NCBI GenBank assembly: GCA_027858915.1
Contig: JAQIBT010000120.1
Span: forward strand, 62,001-126,000
Length of the DNA stretch: 64,000 nt
Source of the DNA: Salinisphaera sp.
GTDB lineage: Bacteria; Pseudomonadota; Gammaproteobacteria; Nevskiales; Salinisphaeraceae
Reading direction: 5' to 3'
A model generated the notes under the pieces. That model made no database searches and had not been told where the DNA came from. It worked only from the letters and a program-made list of their open reading frames with translations. Position 1 is the stretch's first letter, and each line of letters opens with the position of its first letter. The position numbers and the translations under genes were made by a program. Below, piece after piece: positions 8,021-16,283 of this stretch.

Positions 8021-9337
8021 ATGCATTTCATCATCATGCTCGCCAGCCTGGGCGTTCTTCTGGTCTTGGGGATACCGATCGCGATTGCCCTGCTGATCAG
8101 CGGTGTGATCGGCTATGCACTGACAATCGGCGCGGGGCCGGGGATCACCGCCCTGGCCCAGATTTCGTTTTCGGACATCAATTCATTCGTGATCATTGCG
8201 ATCCCGCTGTATATCCTCATGGGCCAGATCATGCTCAAGGGAGAAGCCGGGCGGGATCTGTTCGACTTTGCCCAGCGCGTCACTTGTCGCTTGCCCGGTG
8301 GGCTCGTCATTGCCGCGATTCTGGCCAGCGCTATCTTTGCTGCGATTTCCGGGTCGTCAACGGCCACCGCGGCCACCATCGGCTCGATCAGCATTCCCGA
8401 GATGCTCAAGCGTGGCTACGACCGGCGCATGGCCGCGGGTGCGGTCGCCGTCGCGGGTAGCCTGGGTATCCTCATCCCGCCGAGTATTTCGTTCATCCTG
8501 TATTCGCTGGTCACCGGCGCGTCGGTGGGCAAGCTGTTCCTGGCGGGCATCCTGCCGGGCATCCTGCTGGCGTTCCTGTTTTCGTTGTATACCGTCGGCG
8601 CCTCGCTGCGCGGAACCCCAATGGCATCTGCGAGCGACGGCCACGCAGCGCTGCCGCAGTCGTCGGGGCCAGCCGAAGACATCCCGCCCATGACCTGGGG
8701 CATGATCGGCAGCCTGCTGATGATCATCGTCGTGCTGGGCAGCATCTATACGGGCCTGGCCACCCCCACCGAGGCAGCTGCCATAGGCGTCGCCTACGCG
8801 CTGCTGCTCACCGCATTCGTCAAACGCACCTTCGGCTGGCGAAAACTGGGCCGCTCGGCGCAGGACGCGGTGATGACCAGCGCCATGATCCTGATGCTGA
8901 TCGCAGGCGCATCCGTGTTCGGCAACACCTTGTCGCTGCTGCGCGTGCCGCAGGATGTGGCCAGCTGGCTGGATGCACTGAACCTGGCGCCATGGCAGTT
9001 TCTGATCGCGATTAATATCCTGTATCTGATCCTTGGCATGTTCATGGATGCCTCGGCGGCCATCCTGGTCACGGTGCCGATCCTGCTGCCAGCGCTTGAG
9101 GCACTGAACATCGATCTGATCTGGTTCGGCGTGATTCTGGTCATCAATATGGAGATCGGCGCGGTCACCCCGCCTGTCGGCATGAATCTGTTCGTGGTGA
9201 AATCACTGCACGACGACTACAGCATTGCCGATGTGCTGATCGGCTCCCTGCCCTATGCACTGATGGGGCTGATCGGCCTGGCGCTGGTGATCATCTTCCC
9301 GCAGATTGCCTTGTGGCTGCCATCTTTCATGCAATGA
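8021..9337 (+). CDS. dctM: TRAP transporter large permease DctM
   Basis: The sodium-coupled transport subunit of the TRAP system: 438 residues and about 12 hydrophobic segments, the family length. It carries typical DctM blocks such as AAISGSSTATAATIGSISIP, GILIPPSISFILY and the late MEIGAVTPPVGMNLFV motif. Together with DctP and DctQ it should import an organic acid that feeds TcuAB or the TCA cycle. Confidence 0.94.
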   Translation: MHFIIMLASLGVLLVLGIPIAIALLISGVIGYALTIGAGPGITALAQISFSDINSFVIIAIPLYILMGQIMLKGEAGRDLFDFAQRVTCRLPGGLVIAAILASAIFAAISGSSTATAATIGSISIPEMLKRGYDRRMAAGAVAVAGSLGILIPPSISFILYSLVTGASVGKLFLAGILPGILLAFLFSLYTVGASLRGTPMASASDGHAALPQSSGPAEDIPPMTWGMIGSLLMIIVVLGSIYTGLATPTEAAAIGVAYALLLTAFVKRTFGWRKLGRSAQDAVMTSAMILMLIAGASVFGNTLSLLRVPQDVASWLDALNLAPWQFLIAINILYLILGMFMDASAAILVTVPILLPALEALNIDLIWFGVILVINMEIGAVTPPVGMNLFVVKSLHDDYSIADVLIGSLPYALMGLIGLALVIIFPQIALWLPSFMQ

Positions 9338-9428
9338 CGACCCATCGCCCGATATTGCACTGGTGGCCAGCAGCACTGTGAGCCGCCGTGACGTGCGTCT
9401 TGCGATCGCCTCACCGGTGCGGCGCGAC

Positions 9429-10472
9429 ATGAAACGGCAAAAAACCCTGGCCTTGCTGCGCGCCATTGCCAGTGCGCTGGTCGGCGGCAGCCTGTTCTGG
9501 CTGGCTGGGCTGCCCATGCCCTGGCTGCTCGGTTCGATCGTCGGCACAGCCGGGCTGACCATGGCCGGCATTGACGCCCGAGTGCCGCGCATCGCACGCG
9601 ATCTTGTACTGATCGTGCTCGGGCTGATGATCGGTGCCACGCTCGAGCCTGCGATTTTGTCCAATGTCATACGCTGGCCGTTGTCATTGCTGGGCGTGAT
9701 CATCTACGTGATCTTGGTCACTGCCTCGCAGTATCTGTTCTTCCGCCGGGTGGGCGGCTACGACGCCCCTACGGCCTATTTCTCGGCCGCACCGGGCGGC
9801 TTCATGGCGATGACGGTAATCGGCGGCGAATACGGCGGCGCCGAGCGCGTGATTGCACTCATGCACGCGGTGCGCGTCGTGCTCGTGGTGTTCGCCATCG
9901 TGATCGGCTATCACCTGGTCGTCGGCGCACCTGCCGAAGATGCCAGCCACTACGTTGCCTTGTCGGCGATTTCGCCCGGCCATCTGCTCTTGCTCGGGGT
10001 AGTAGGAGCAGCCGGCGCACTGGTCTCCCGGCTATTGCGGCTGCCAGGCGGCTTCATGCTGGGACCGCTGATCGTGATGGGCCTGGTGCAGGTCAGCGGG
10101 CTGGTTCATGTCAGCGTGCCGAGCGGCCCGATTCTGGTTGCTGAAGTCGTTCTGGGCAGCTCGATCGGCGCCCAGTTCGCGGGCACTACCTGGGCCGAAT
10201 TGAGACGCGGATTCCTGTTGTCGCTGATCTCGACCATGGCCATGCTGGCGCTGTCTGCCATCTTCGGGCTCGCCGTGGGCTTTTTGACCGGCCTGCCGCT
10301 GGCGGCCCTGTTTCTGGCTTATTCACCCGGCGGCATGTCGGGCATCTCGCTGATCGCCCTGGCGCTGCATATCGAGCCGGCATTCGTCACGCTGCACAAC
10401 ATGCTGCGAGTGCTGATCATCCTGATCGCCGGGCCCGCACTGTTCCGCCTGCGCAGCCGACGCGACGACTGA
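9429..10472 (+). CDS. AbrB-family (duplicated) membrane protein
   Basis: A hydrophobic protein of about 347 residues with about ten membrane segments and an internal duplication: two similar halves with PMPWLLGSIVGTAGL in the first and LPGGFMLGPLIVMGL in the second, each followed by a conserved hydrophobic repeat. This matches the AbrB-type membrane family (unrelated to the Bacillus AbrB transcription factor), which often sits next to TRAP or TTT carboxylate transporters. The start is uncertain: ATG 9429 is chosen, with GTG 9378 possible. Transport of an organic acid or its regulation is suspected, not shown. Confidence 0.75.
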   Translation: MKRQKTLALLRAIASALVGGSLFWLAGLPMPWLLGSIVGTAGLTMAGIDARVPRIARDLVLIVLGLMIGATLEPAILSNVIRWPLSLLGVIIYVILVTASQYLFFRRVGGYDAPTAYFSAAPGGFMAMTVIGGEYGGAERVIALMHAVRVVLVVFAIVIGYHLVVGAPAEDASHYVALSAISPGHLLLLGVVGAAGALVSRLLRLPGGFMLGPLIVMGLVQVSGLVHVSVPSGPILVAEVVLGSSIGAQFAGTTWAELRRGFLLSLISTMAMLALSAIFGLAVGFLTGLPLAALFLAYSPGGMSGISLIALALHIEPAFVTLHNMLRVLIILIAGPALFRLRSRRDD

Positions 10473-10476
10473 GCGC

Positions 10477-10511
10477 AAAAAGCCGGGCATGCCTGGCGCA
10501 TCCCGGCTTTT
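10477..10511. terminator. Bidirectional rho-independent terminator
   Basis: AAAAAGCCGGG pairs with CCCGGCTTTT around a 14-base loop. The A-run on one side and T-run on the other make it usable from both directions, between the end of the AbrB-type gene and the end of the minus-strand binding-protein gene. Confidence 0.8.
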
Positions 10512-10568
10512 CATGATCTCGGATCGATCGAGCGCGCCGATCCGGGCGCGTTCAGCGATGAACTGTTA

Positions 10569-11513
10569 TCAGCCGCCCATGCTCTTCATGAGAGCGGCCA
10601 GCGCCGGTGCCGAACCATCCGCAGTCGTCACACCGTTCAGCCATTTGGCCACCGTACCCATATGGTTCTTGATCCACTGACCGGCGACCTTGTCGGCCGA
10701 CTGGTGCTTGTAGCCGTAGTCGTAGACCCAGCCACTCTGGATCTTGGACGAGACCACCATCTGCTTGAGAAAACGCGTGGCATTGGGGTTGTTTTTCTCG
10801 AACGCCGGGTTGATCGCCGTATAGACCGCGGAGCCGCCGCCCCATATCTGCTTGGGATCGTGCAGATACTTGAGGTTGTATTTGATGTTCATCCAGTGCG
10901 GCTTCCAGCCCAGGAAGACAATCCACTGTTTCTTGTCGATCTTGCGACCGGCCTCGGTGAGCATGACCGCGGTCGACGACGGACGCAGGTTCCAGTCGCC
11001 GAGATCATAGGTATTGTTCTTGATCGCATCGATCATGACCTGGTTGCCGTCGTTGCCGGCCTCGATTCCATAGATGCGATGATCGAACTTGTCGGCATGC
11101 TTGTTCAGATCGGCGATGCTGTGCACGCCAGCGTTCCAGACATAGTCCGGCACCACCACGTCGTACTGGGCGTCGGGCACGTTCTTGACCAGCAGCTTGA
11201 TCTTGCCGGACTTGACCATCGGCTCAACGGTCGATTTCTGGGTCGGCATCCAGATGCCCAGATCGGTGTCGATATCGCCGCGCGCCACGCCCTGCAGCGC
11301 AATCGTCCAGCTGGCGCTGGTCACCTTGGTATCGTAGCCGGCGGCTTCCAGGATCTTCTGGGCGACCTGGGTCTTGACCGTGACACCCGGCCACGGGGCA
11401 GCCGCGAACGTCACCCGGCTCGAGGCGTCGGCGGCCTGCGCCGAGGCGACCGTGGCAACGACCAGAACGGCCGCGGCGGTCAGATGCGCCACCCAGTTTT
11501 GAAAGCGATTCAT
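10569..11513 (-). CDS. Glycine betaine/proline-type ABC substrate-binding protein (ProX/OpuAC)
   Basis: A 314-residue periplasmic binding protein of the OpuAC family, which captures quaternary ammonium compatible solutes. The N-terminus is a signal peptide (LTAAAVLVVATVASAQA, cleavage near AQA-AD). The mature domain has the aromatic positions that form the cation box in this family, for example APWPG, DLGIWMP and FLGWKPHWMN. Start ATG 11513 follows from the signal peptide; the longer ORF adds 33 unrelated residues. No ABC permease or ATPase gene is adjacent, so it is an orphan binding protein. Choline, betaine or carnitine are possible ligands. Confidence 0.85.
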   Translation of the reverse strand: MNRFQNWVAHLTAAAVLVVATVASAQAADASSRVTFAAAPWPGVTVKTQVAQKILEAAGYDTKVTSASWTIALQGVARGDIDTDLGIWMPTQKSTVEPMVKSGKIKLLVKNVPDAQYDVVVPDYVWNAGVHSIADLNKHADKFDHRIYGIEAGNDGNQVMIDAIKNNTYDLGDWNLRPSSTAVMLTEAGRKIDKKQWIVFLGWKPHWMNIKYNLKYLHDPKQIWGGGSAVYTAINPAFEKNNPNATRFLKQMVVSSKIQSGWVYDYGYKHQSADKVAGQWIKNHMGTVAKWLNGVTTADGSAPALAALMKSMGG

Positions 11514-11629
11514 TGCACTGCCTCTATCAATAATCACGAGCGTAATCGCAGTGCGCCGACGGGCCGCACCATGCGGTATGCCATCGTAACCGAGCCAGTG
11601 TCCCGGCCTCAACGGTCAACGCGCGAGCG

Positions 11630-11956
11630 TTATATCATCAGCAATGCGATGGTAGTCAGGCCCAGCAGCAACGTGCCCCCGCCCAGCATCAGCAGCGGCA
11701 CGGGGTCGGCCAGCGCCTCCGGCAAGGGCCGTTGTTCCAGCACGCGCCGACGCCGCCGGGCCATCAGCAGCGTGAACACCAACAGCAGCGCCGCCAGCCC
11801 GGCCGCCCCGAAGTGCAGCCACGCGGGTCCGGGCACGTGATGGCGGACCAGCAGCAGACTGCCGTTGACCGCGAACGACAACGAAGTACGGGTCCAGGAC
11901 AGATCTGTACGCTCGGCCTGCAGACCGGCGCGTTCGGCTGGCGCCACCCAGTTCAT
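11630..11956 (-). CDS. DUF202 family membrane protein
   Basis: A 108-residue protein with the DUF202 signature ERTDLSWTRTSLSFAVNGSLL followed by two further hydrophobic helices. ATG 11956 overlaps the last bases of the upstream DUF202 gene (ATGA), showing translational coupling. The biochemical role of this family (YidH/YidG in E. coli) is unknown. The pair lies downstream of the molybdoenzyme operon and may be co-transcribed with it. Confidence 0.75.
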   Translation of the reverse strand: MNWVAPAERAGLQAERTDLSWTRTSLSFAVNGSLLLVRHHVPGPAWLHFGAAGLAALLLVFTLLMARRRRRVLEQRPLPEALADPVPLLMLGGGTLLLGLTTIALLMI

Positions 11957-12333
11957 TCGCTCACGCCGTAGATCACCGTCAGCGCCACCACGCAGCCGCC
12001 GACCACCATCAGACCCAGCGCCAACAGCCACGGCATGAGCGTAGACGGCAGCGGCGCGTCGCAGCGCATGGCTTTCTGCGACGCACGCCAGCGCAGGGCA
12101 CTGCCGGCCACCACCGCAACACTGACCACACCCAGTATCGCCGCAATCGCCTTCCGGCCTTCCGGAATACCGAATTCGGGCACCAGCTGCACGATCGCTA
12201 CGGATCCTGCCAGCAGCGCGAGAGCGGTCCGTATCCAAGCCAGGAACGTGCGCTCATTGGCGAGCGTGAAGCGATAGTCTGGCTCGTGTTCCTGTCCTTT
12301 CTCCTGGTCCGGCTTCCCTGTGTCGTCGCTCAT
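11953..12333 (-). CDS. DUF202 family membrane protein, YidH-like
   Basis: A 126-residue inner-membrane protein. After a charged, Glu/Asp/Lys-rich N-terminus of about 20 residues comes the DUF202 core (FTLANERTFLAWIRTALALL), a second helix pair and a C-terminal membrane segment. It precedes and overlaps a second DUF202 gene, the same tandem layout as yidH-yidG in enterobacteria. Function unknown. Confidence 0.78.
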   Translation of the reverse strand: MSDDTGKPDQEKGQEHEPDYRFTLANERTFLAWIRTALALLAGSVAIVQLVPEFGIPEGRKAIAAILGVVSVAVVAGSALRWRASQKAMRCDAPLPSTLMPWLLALGLMVVGGCVVALTVIYGVSE

Positions 12334-12399
12334 CGGCTGCCCATCATTAATGGATTACGCGCTGAATCATGGCCTGCATCCTCTGCCGATGACGGCCTA

Positions 12400-13323
12400 T
12401 TATGCGTGCAGCACGCCACGCGTCGTTGTGGCGGCCACATCGGCCATGGCGATCAGCCCCTGGTCGCTGGCTAGTGCCCGGTCTCTCCAGAAGCGGGCGA
12501 TATCGCCGAATACGTCCAACTCTACACTGCGCGCATCCGCCTGGCGTACGGCTTCGGCGGCAAGCCATTCCAGGGTTGCGGTCACGTCCTGATCAAACAA
12601 CGTACGCAGCATGAAGGCCCGGCTGCCGGGCACGGTCTGGCCGTCGATGCTCTTGGCTGCGCGCACGAGATCGGACCGGGTCAGCACCATACCGGTGGCT
12701 GCCGGCACAAACAGTGTCCGCGCAGCGACATCGCTCGAATCGGCGTCAGCGCCGACCGAACCCGCTGGCGCTTCGCGCAGATGCAAGGGGAGTTGAGCCG
12801 GCAGCCCCAGAGCGAGCGCATCGGCCCGCAGAACCTGGGCCAGCAGTGTGCCCCAGGCATCGAACGGCGACACTGCCGAGCGCATCAGCGCGTCACAAAA
12901 CGGCATCAACCAGCAGGCCAGATGTTCCCAGAAGAATGCCTTGCGGGCATGGCGCGCCCGTGGGTCGTCTGCCAGAGCAGCGAGTTCCGCATAGTCGGCG
13001 AGCAGATCGGGAAGATGATCCGGGACTACCTGTGTCTCAGTTCGGTCGGCGACCGAGCCCAGCAAGCGACGGAAGTCGGCCACCCGTGCCGCCGCCTCAC
13101 CGCCGATCGCGCCTTCGACGCCGACATAGATCGACGCATACGGCACGCACTGGGTAACGAAGGCTTGCGCATGCGCTGCGCGCAGTGCCTCGATATCACG
13201 CGGCGCATCCAGCCCGAGGGCGGCGAACATATCGGCATGGTCCGCGCCCGGCTCGCTAGCCGTCAGCGCCAGCAGCTGCCACAGATCGGCCGAGGCGCAC
13301 TCATCCAGATCCGTTGGCCTCAT
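12400..13323 (-). CDS. TorD/NarJ-like molybdoenzyme assembly chaperone
   Basis: A 307-residue, mostly helical cytoplasmic protein of the TorD/DmsD/NarJ type, which binds the apo-molybdoenzyme and aids cofactor insertion. The family landmark VVPDHLPDLLADYAELAALA (the P-D-H-x(n) helix), followed by HARKAFFWEHLACWLMPF, is clear. Its start ATG at 13323 overlaps the stop of the catalytic subunit gene (ATGA), which ties it to that enzyme. It is longer than TorD (about 200 residues); the last about 80 residues are not recognised and may be a client-specific extension. Confidence 0.8.
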   Translation of the reverse strand: MRPTDLDECASADLWQLLALTASEPGADHADMFAALGLDAPRDIEALRAAHAQAFVTQCVPYASIYVGVEGAIGGEAAARVADFRRLLGSVADRTETQVVPDHLPDLLADYAELAALADDPRARHARKAFFWEHLACWLMPFCDALMRSAVSPFDAWGTLLAQVLRADALALGLPAQLPLHLREAPAGSVGADADSSDVAARTLFVPAATGMVLTRSDLVRAAKSIDGQTVPGSRAFMLRTLFDQDVTATLEWLAAEAVRQADARSVELDVFGDIARFWRDRALASDQGLIAMADVAATTTRGVLHA

Positions 13324-16262
13324 GAGCCCTCCTTCGGCAGTTGGTAGGCATTGCCGCCGGGCTTCATCGGCCGCAGCATCCATTTCGGCCGACGATTGCC
13401 GTCCGGCGAAACCTGGCGCGCCGGACGGGTCCTGCTCATCCAGTCCTGGTAGATGGCATGGGATTTCTCCAGATCGACATGAATCTGGCCGGGCACATCG
13501 TCGGCCTGAGCAGCTTCCACGCGCACGCCCTGGTGCCAGCAGTGCTGACCCGAGACGGGGTCGGGATGTACACCAAAGGTCAGGTTCTGATGCACGCCAA
13601 CAGCGGTCCACCAGACCCGGTTGGCATCGCGCCCGCGCTTGGGCGCCATCGGGGACTCGCTGGCCACGGGCTTGAGCGACCACTGGCCGGGCGCGCTGTT
13701 CTCGATATCGGTCTGCATGACGCGCTGTTGCTGGTCGGCGGTGGCCGAGAACTGCCAGCGCCCCATATGATGGCTGCAGGCAATCACCCCGGGGCGGATG
13801 CCCTGGGTCACCCACGCTTCGGCCACGAAATATCCGAGATCGGCATGCACGCGGATACGTCCGCCGTCGACAATGCCCAGACGCTGCGCGTCGACCGGAT
13901 TCATCCATACCGGGTTGTTATGGGCCAGCTCGTTCAGCCATTTCGAATTAGCGCCACGGGTATGGACTTGCGTCGGCAGCCGGAAGGTCGGGATCAGCGG
14001 CATCTGATCGCTGTTCAGCTTTTCGCGATGGATATGACTCTTGATATAGGTCGGCAGCGCATATTCCGGCCAGCCCCACTGCGCCAGCGTCGACGAATAG
14101 AACTCGAGCCGACCACTGGGCGTCGGGAAGCCCTTGTGGATGGTCTCGCCGATCTTCACACCGACCGGCAAACGGCCTTGTGGATCCGCAGCCGGATTAA
14201 CTCTCTGACCGGAATCGGTCGGCTTATAGGTGAAGACCCGGCCCAGCGCATCGACGTTTTCGCCGTCGAGAGCGTCGGCGTCCATGGCCGTCTCGTAGTG
14301 TCCGCTGTAGGGCTTTCGCTCACCATTGCTGGACTGGCCAGCCTCCACCTCGAAATTACCGTAACGCCGCATGTAATCCAGCGGCGACAGCCCCTCGGCT
14401 TCAGCCGCCTCGGGCAGTCCCGGCACCGAATTTTCAAAGATCCATGCGTAGTACTCGTTCATGCCCATAGGGCGACCGGGTTCGATCCTGGACTCTACGT
14501 GTTGGCGGATACCGAGCGAGCCGTCGTGGTCAATCCGCCAGGTGAGATCGAACCAGAATTCGTTCTCTTCCCAGACCTCGCCCGGATTGGTCTCGCGGCT
14601 GTCGTTGATGGTCTCGCCCAGACGCTCGCGCGCGACTCGTGCCACCGGCTGGCGAAATGAGATCCAGCGCCCGTTATGGGTTTCCATCGATACCAGATCA
14701 TGGCGCTCGGAGGCATGCCCCATCGGCAACACCAGATCGGCGAAATGCGCGGTCTCGTTCCAGGTCGGCGTCATCGCCGCATGCAGACCGACCTTGGATT
14801 CGTCGGTCAGCACTTCCAGCCAGTCGAAGCCGCCGGGGTTAGTCCATACCGGGTTGTAGACGCGTGTAAAGTAGGTGTCGATCGTACCGCGCCCTTCCTT
14901 TAGAAAATGCGGCAACAAAAACGACATCTCGTTGACTGAGAGCGGGAATTCCTGAGGGAAAGTTATCTCGTTCCACCAGTTCGGATGTTTGGTATCCATC
15001 GGATTCTTGGGAACAAACTTGTTCCAGGCATTGGGGGCCGTGCCGCCTTCGGTACCGACCGCGCCCAGCAACGCGTTCAACAGGAACAAGGTGCGCGGTA
15101 CCTGCCAGCCCCCGAGGTTGCCGGCCGCAGCCGAACGCCAGTTCTGGGTACAGAGCCTGGTGCCCGAGCCCGCGATGATCTCGGCCACGGCCTTGATCTG
15201 GGCGATATCGACCTGTGACTCGGCCGCTGCATACTCGAACGTATAGTCGGCATAGACCTCGGCCAGGCGCGCCTCGAAGTTCTCGAAAGTGACTTCATCA
15301 TCGCCGTGCAGGGTTTCCATGAACTCCTGCCAGTTCCACCAACGACGCATGAACTCGCGGTTGTAGGCCTTCGTCTTGATGATGTGCCGGGCCACACACA
15401 GGAAGATGGCCGCTTCGCTGCCGGGATAAGGCGATACCCATTCATCGGCATGGGTCGACGTGTTGGACAGCCGCACATCGACCACGATCAGCCGTGCGCC
15501 GCGCTTCTTGGCTTCGATGATCCGCTGGGCATGCGGGTTGAAGTAATGTCCGGATTCCAGATGCGCGCTGGTCAGCAGGATCACTTCAGCGTTGGCGAAG
15601 TCGTTGCTCGGCCGGTCGAAGCCCATCCAGTACTGCAGCCCGGTCCGCCCGGCGGCCGAGCAGATGTTGGTATGGGTGTTGATGCAGTCCATGCCCCAGG
15701 CCTTGAATATCGACTCGGTAAAGCCGTCCTCCCCCTCGCGGCCGACGTGGTACATGATTTCCTCACGCCGATCCTCGAGCATGGCGTTGCGGATGCGCTC
15801 GGCCAGCGTATCCAGCGCTTCATCCCAGGAAATCCGGGCCCATTTGCCCTCGCCGCGTTCGCCGACCCGTTTCATCGGGTACAGGATGCGATCCGGATCG
15901 GTGATCTGGTTAAGTGTCGCCGGGCCCTTGGCACAGTTGCGGCCACGCGATGCCGCATGTTCCGGATTACCCTCGAACTTGCGCACCTCCATGCTGTCGC
16001 GATCCACATAGGCCATCAGGCCACAGGACGACTGGCAATTGAAGCAAGTCGTGGGCACCAGCATGTAGTGCGTCTCTTTTCGCTTGCCGGTGCCCTTGAT
16101 CGGCTCCAGCGAGATCCAGTCGTCCCAGTGCTCCTTGGGCGGGAAACCGGCCAGATTGATCCGGCTGGCGCCCTGATAGAACGTCTCGCCGCGTGCTTCG
16201 GTCTCGGAGCGGAGCGCCGAGATGCGCTCGTTGAGCGACTTGATCAGATTCTTCGGTTTCAT
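13320..16262 (-). CDS. Molybdopterin oxidoreductase catalytic subunit (SoeA/Pad-like CISM)
   Basis: A 980-residue DMSO-reductase-superfamily enzyme carrying a bis-MGD molybdenum cofactor. The 4Fe-4S cluster cysteines are C73, C76, C80 (CFNCQSSC) and C110 (RGRNCAKG). C201 in NICSAAGRTG is the likely molybdenum ligand. The N-terminus (MKPKNLIKSLNERISALRSE) has no twin-arginine motif, so the enzyme should stay in the cytoplasm, as sulfite dehydrogenase SoeA does. It is 21 bases downstream of the fused FeS/membrane subunit and overlaps the chaperone gene. Sulfite, phenylacetyl-CoA or another substrate cannot be decided from sequence alone. Confidence 0.85.
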   Translation of the reverse strand: MKPKNLIKSLNERISALRSETEARGETFYQGASRINLAGFPPKEHWDDWISLEPIKGTGKRKETHYMLVPTTCFNCQSSCGLMAYVDRDSMEVRKFEGNPEHAASRGRNCAKGPATLNQITDPDRILYPMKRVGERGEGKWARISWDEALDTLAERIRNAMLEDRREEIMYHVGREGEDGFTESIFKAWGMDCINTHTNICSAAGRTGLQYWMGFDRPSNDFANAEVILLTSAHLESGHYFNPHAQRIIEAKKRGARLIVVDVRLSNTSTHADEWVSPYPGSEAAIFLCVARHIIKTKAYNREFMRRWWNWQEFMETLHGDDEVTFENFEARLAEVYADYTFEYAAAESQVDIAQIKAVAEIIAGSGTRLCTQNWRSAAAGNLGGWQVPRTLFLLNALLGAVGTEGGTAPNAWNKFVPKNPMDTKHPNWWNEITFPQEFPLSVNEMSFLLPHFLKEGRGTIDTYFTRVYNPVWTNPGGFDWLEVLTDESKVGLHAAMTPTWNETAHFADLVLPMGHASERHDLVSMETHNGRWISFRQPVARVARERLGETINDSRETNPGEVWEENEFWFDLTWRIDHDGSLGIRQHVESRIEPGRPMGMNEYYAWIFENSVPGLPEAAEAEGLSPLDYMRRYGNFEVEAGQSSNGERKPYSGHYETAMDADALDGENVDALGRVFTYKPTDSGQRVNPAADPQGRLPVGVKIGETIHKGFPTPSGRLEFYSSTLAQWGWPEYALPTYIKSHIHREKLNSDQMPLIPTFRLPTQVHTRGANSKWLNELAHNNPVWMNPVDAQRLGIVDGGRIRVHADLGYFVAEAWVTQGIRPGVIACSHHMGRWQFSATADQQQRVMQTDIENSAPGQWSLKPVASESPMAPKRGRDANRVWWTAVGVHQNLTFGVHPDPVSGQHCWHQGVRVEAAQADDVPGQIHVDLEKSHAIYQDWMSRTRPARQVSPDGNRRPKWMLRPMKPGGNAYQLPKEGS

Positions 16263-16283
16263 GGTGATTCTCCTTAGAACCGA

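Noticed and set aside
11957-12238. N-terminal extension of the downstream DUF202 frame
   Set aside because: The 94 extra residues are out-of-frame sequence of the upstream DUF202 gene; the ATG at 11956 gives the family start and the usual overlap.
13341-14660. 439-residue open frame opposite the molybdoenzyme gene
   Set aside because: Antisense shadow of the catalytic subunit; no recognisable motif or separate ribosome site.
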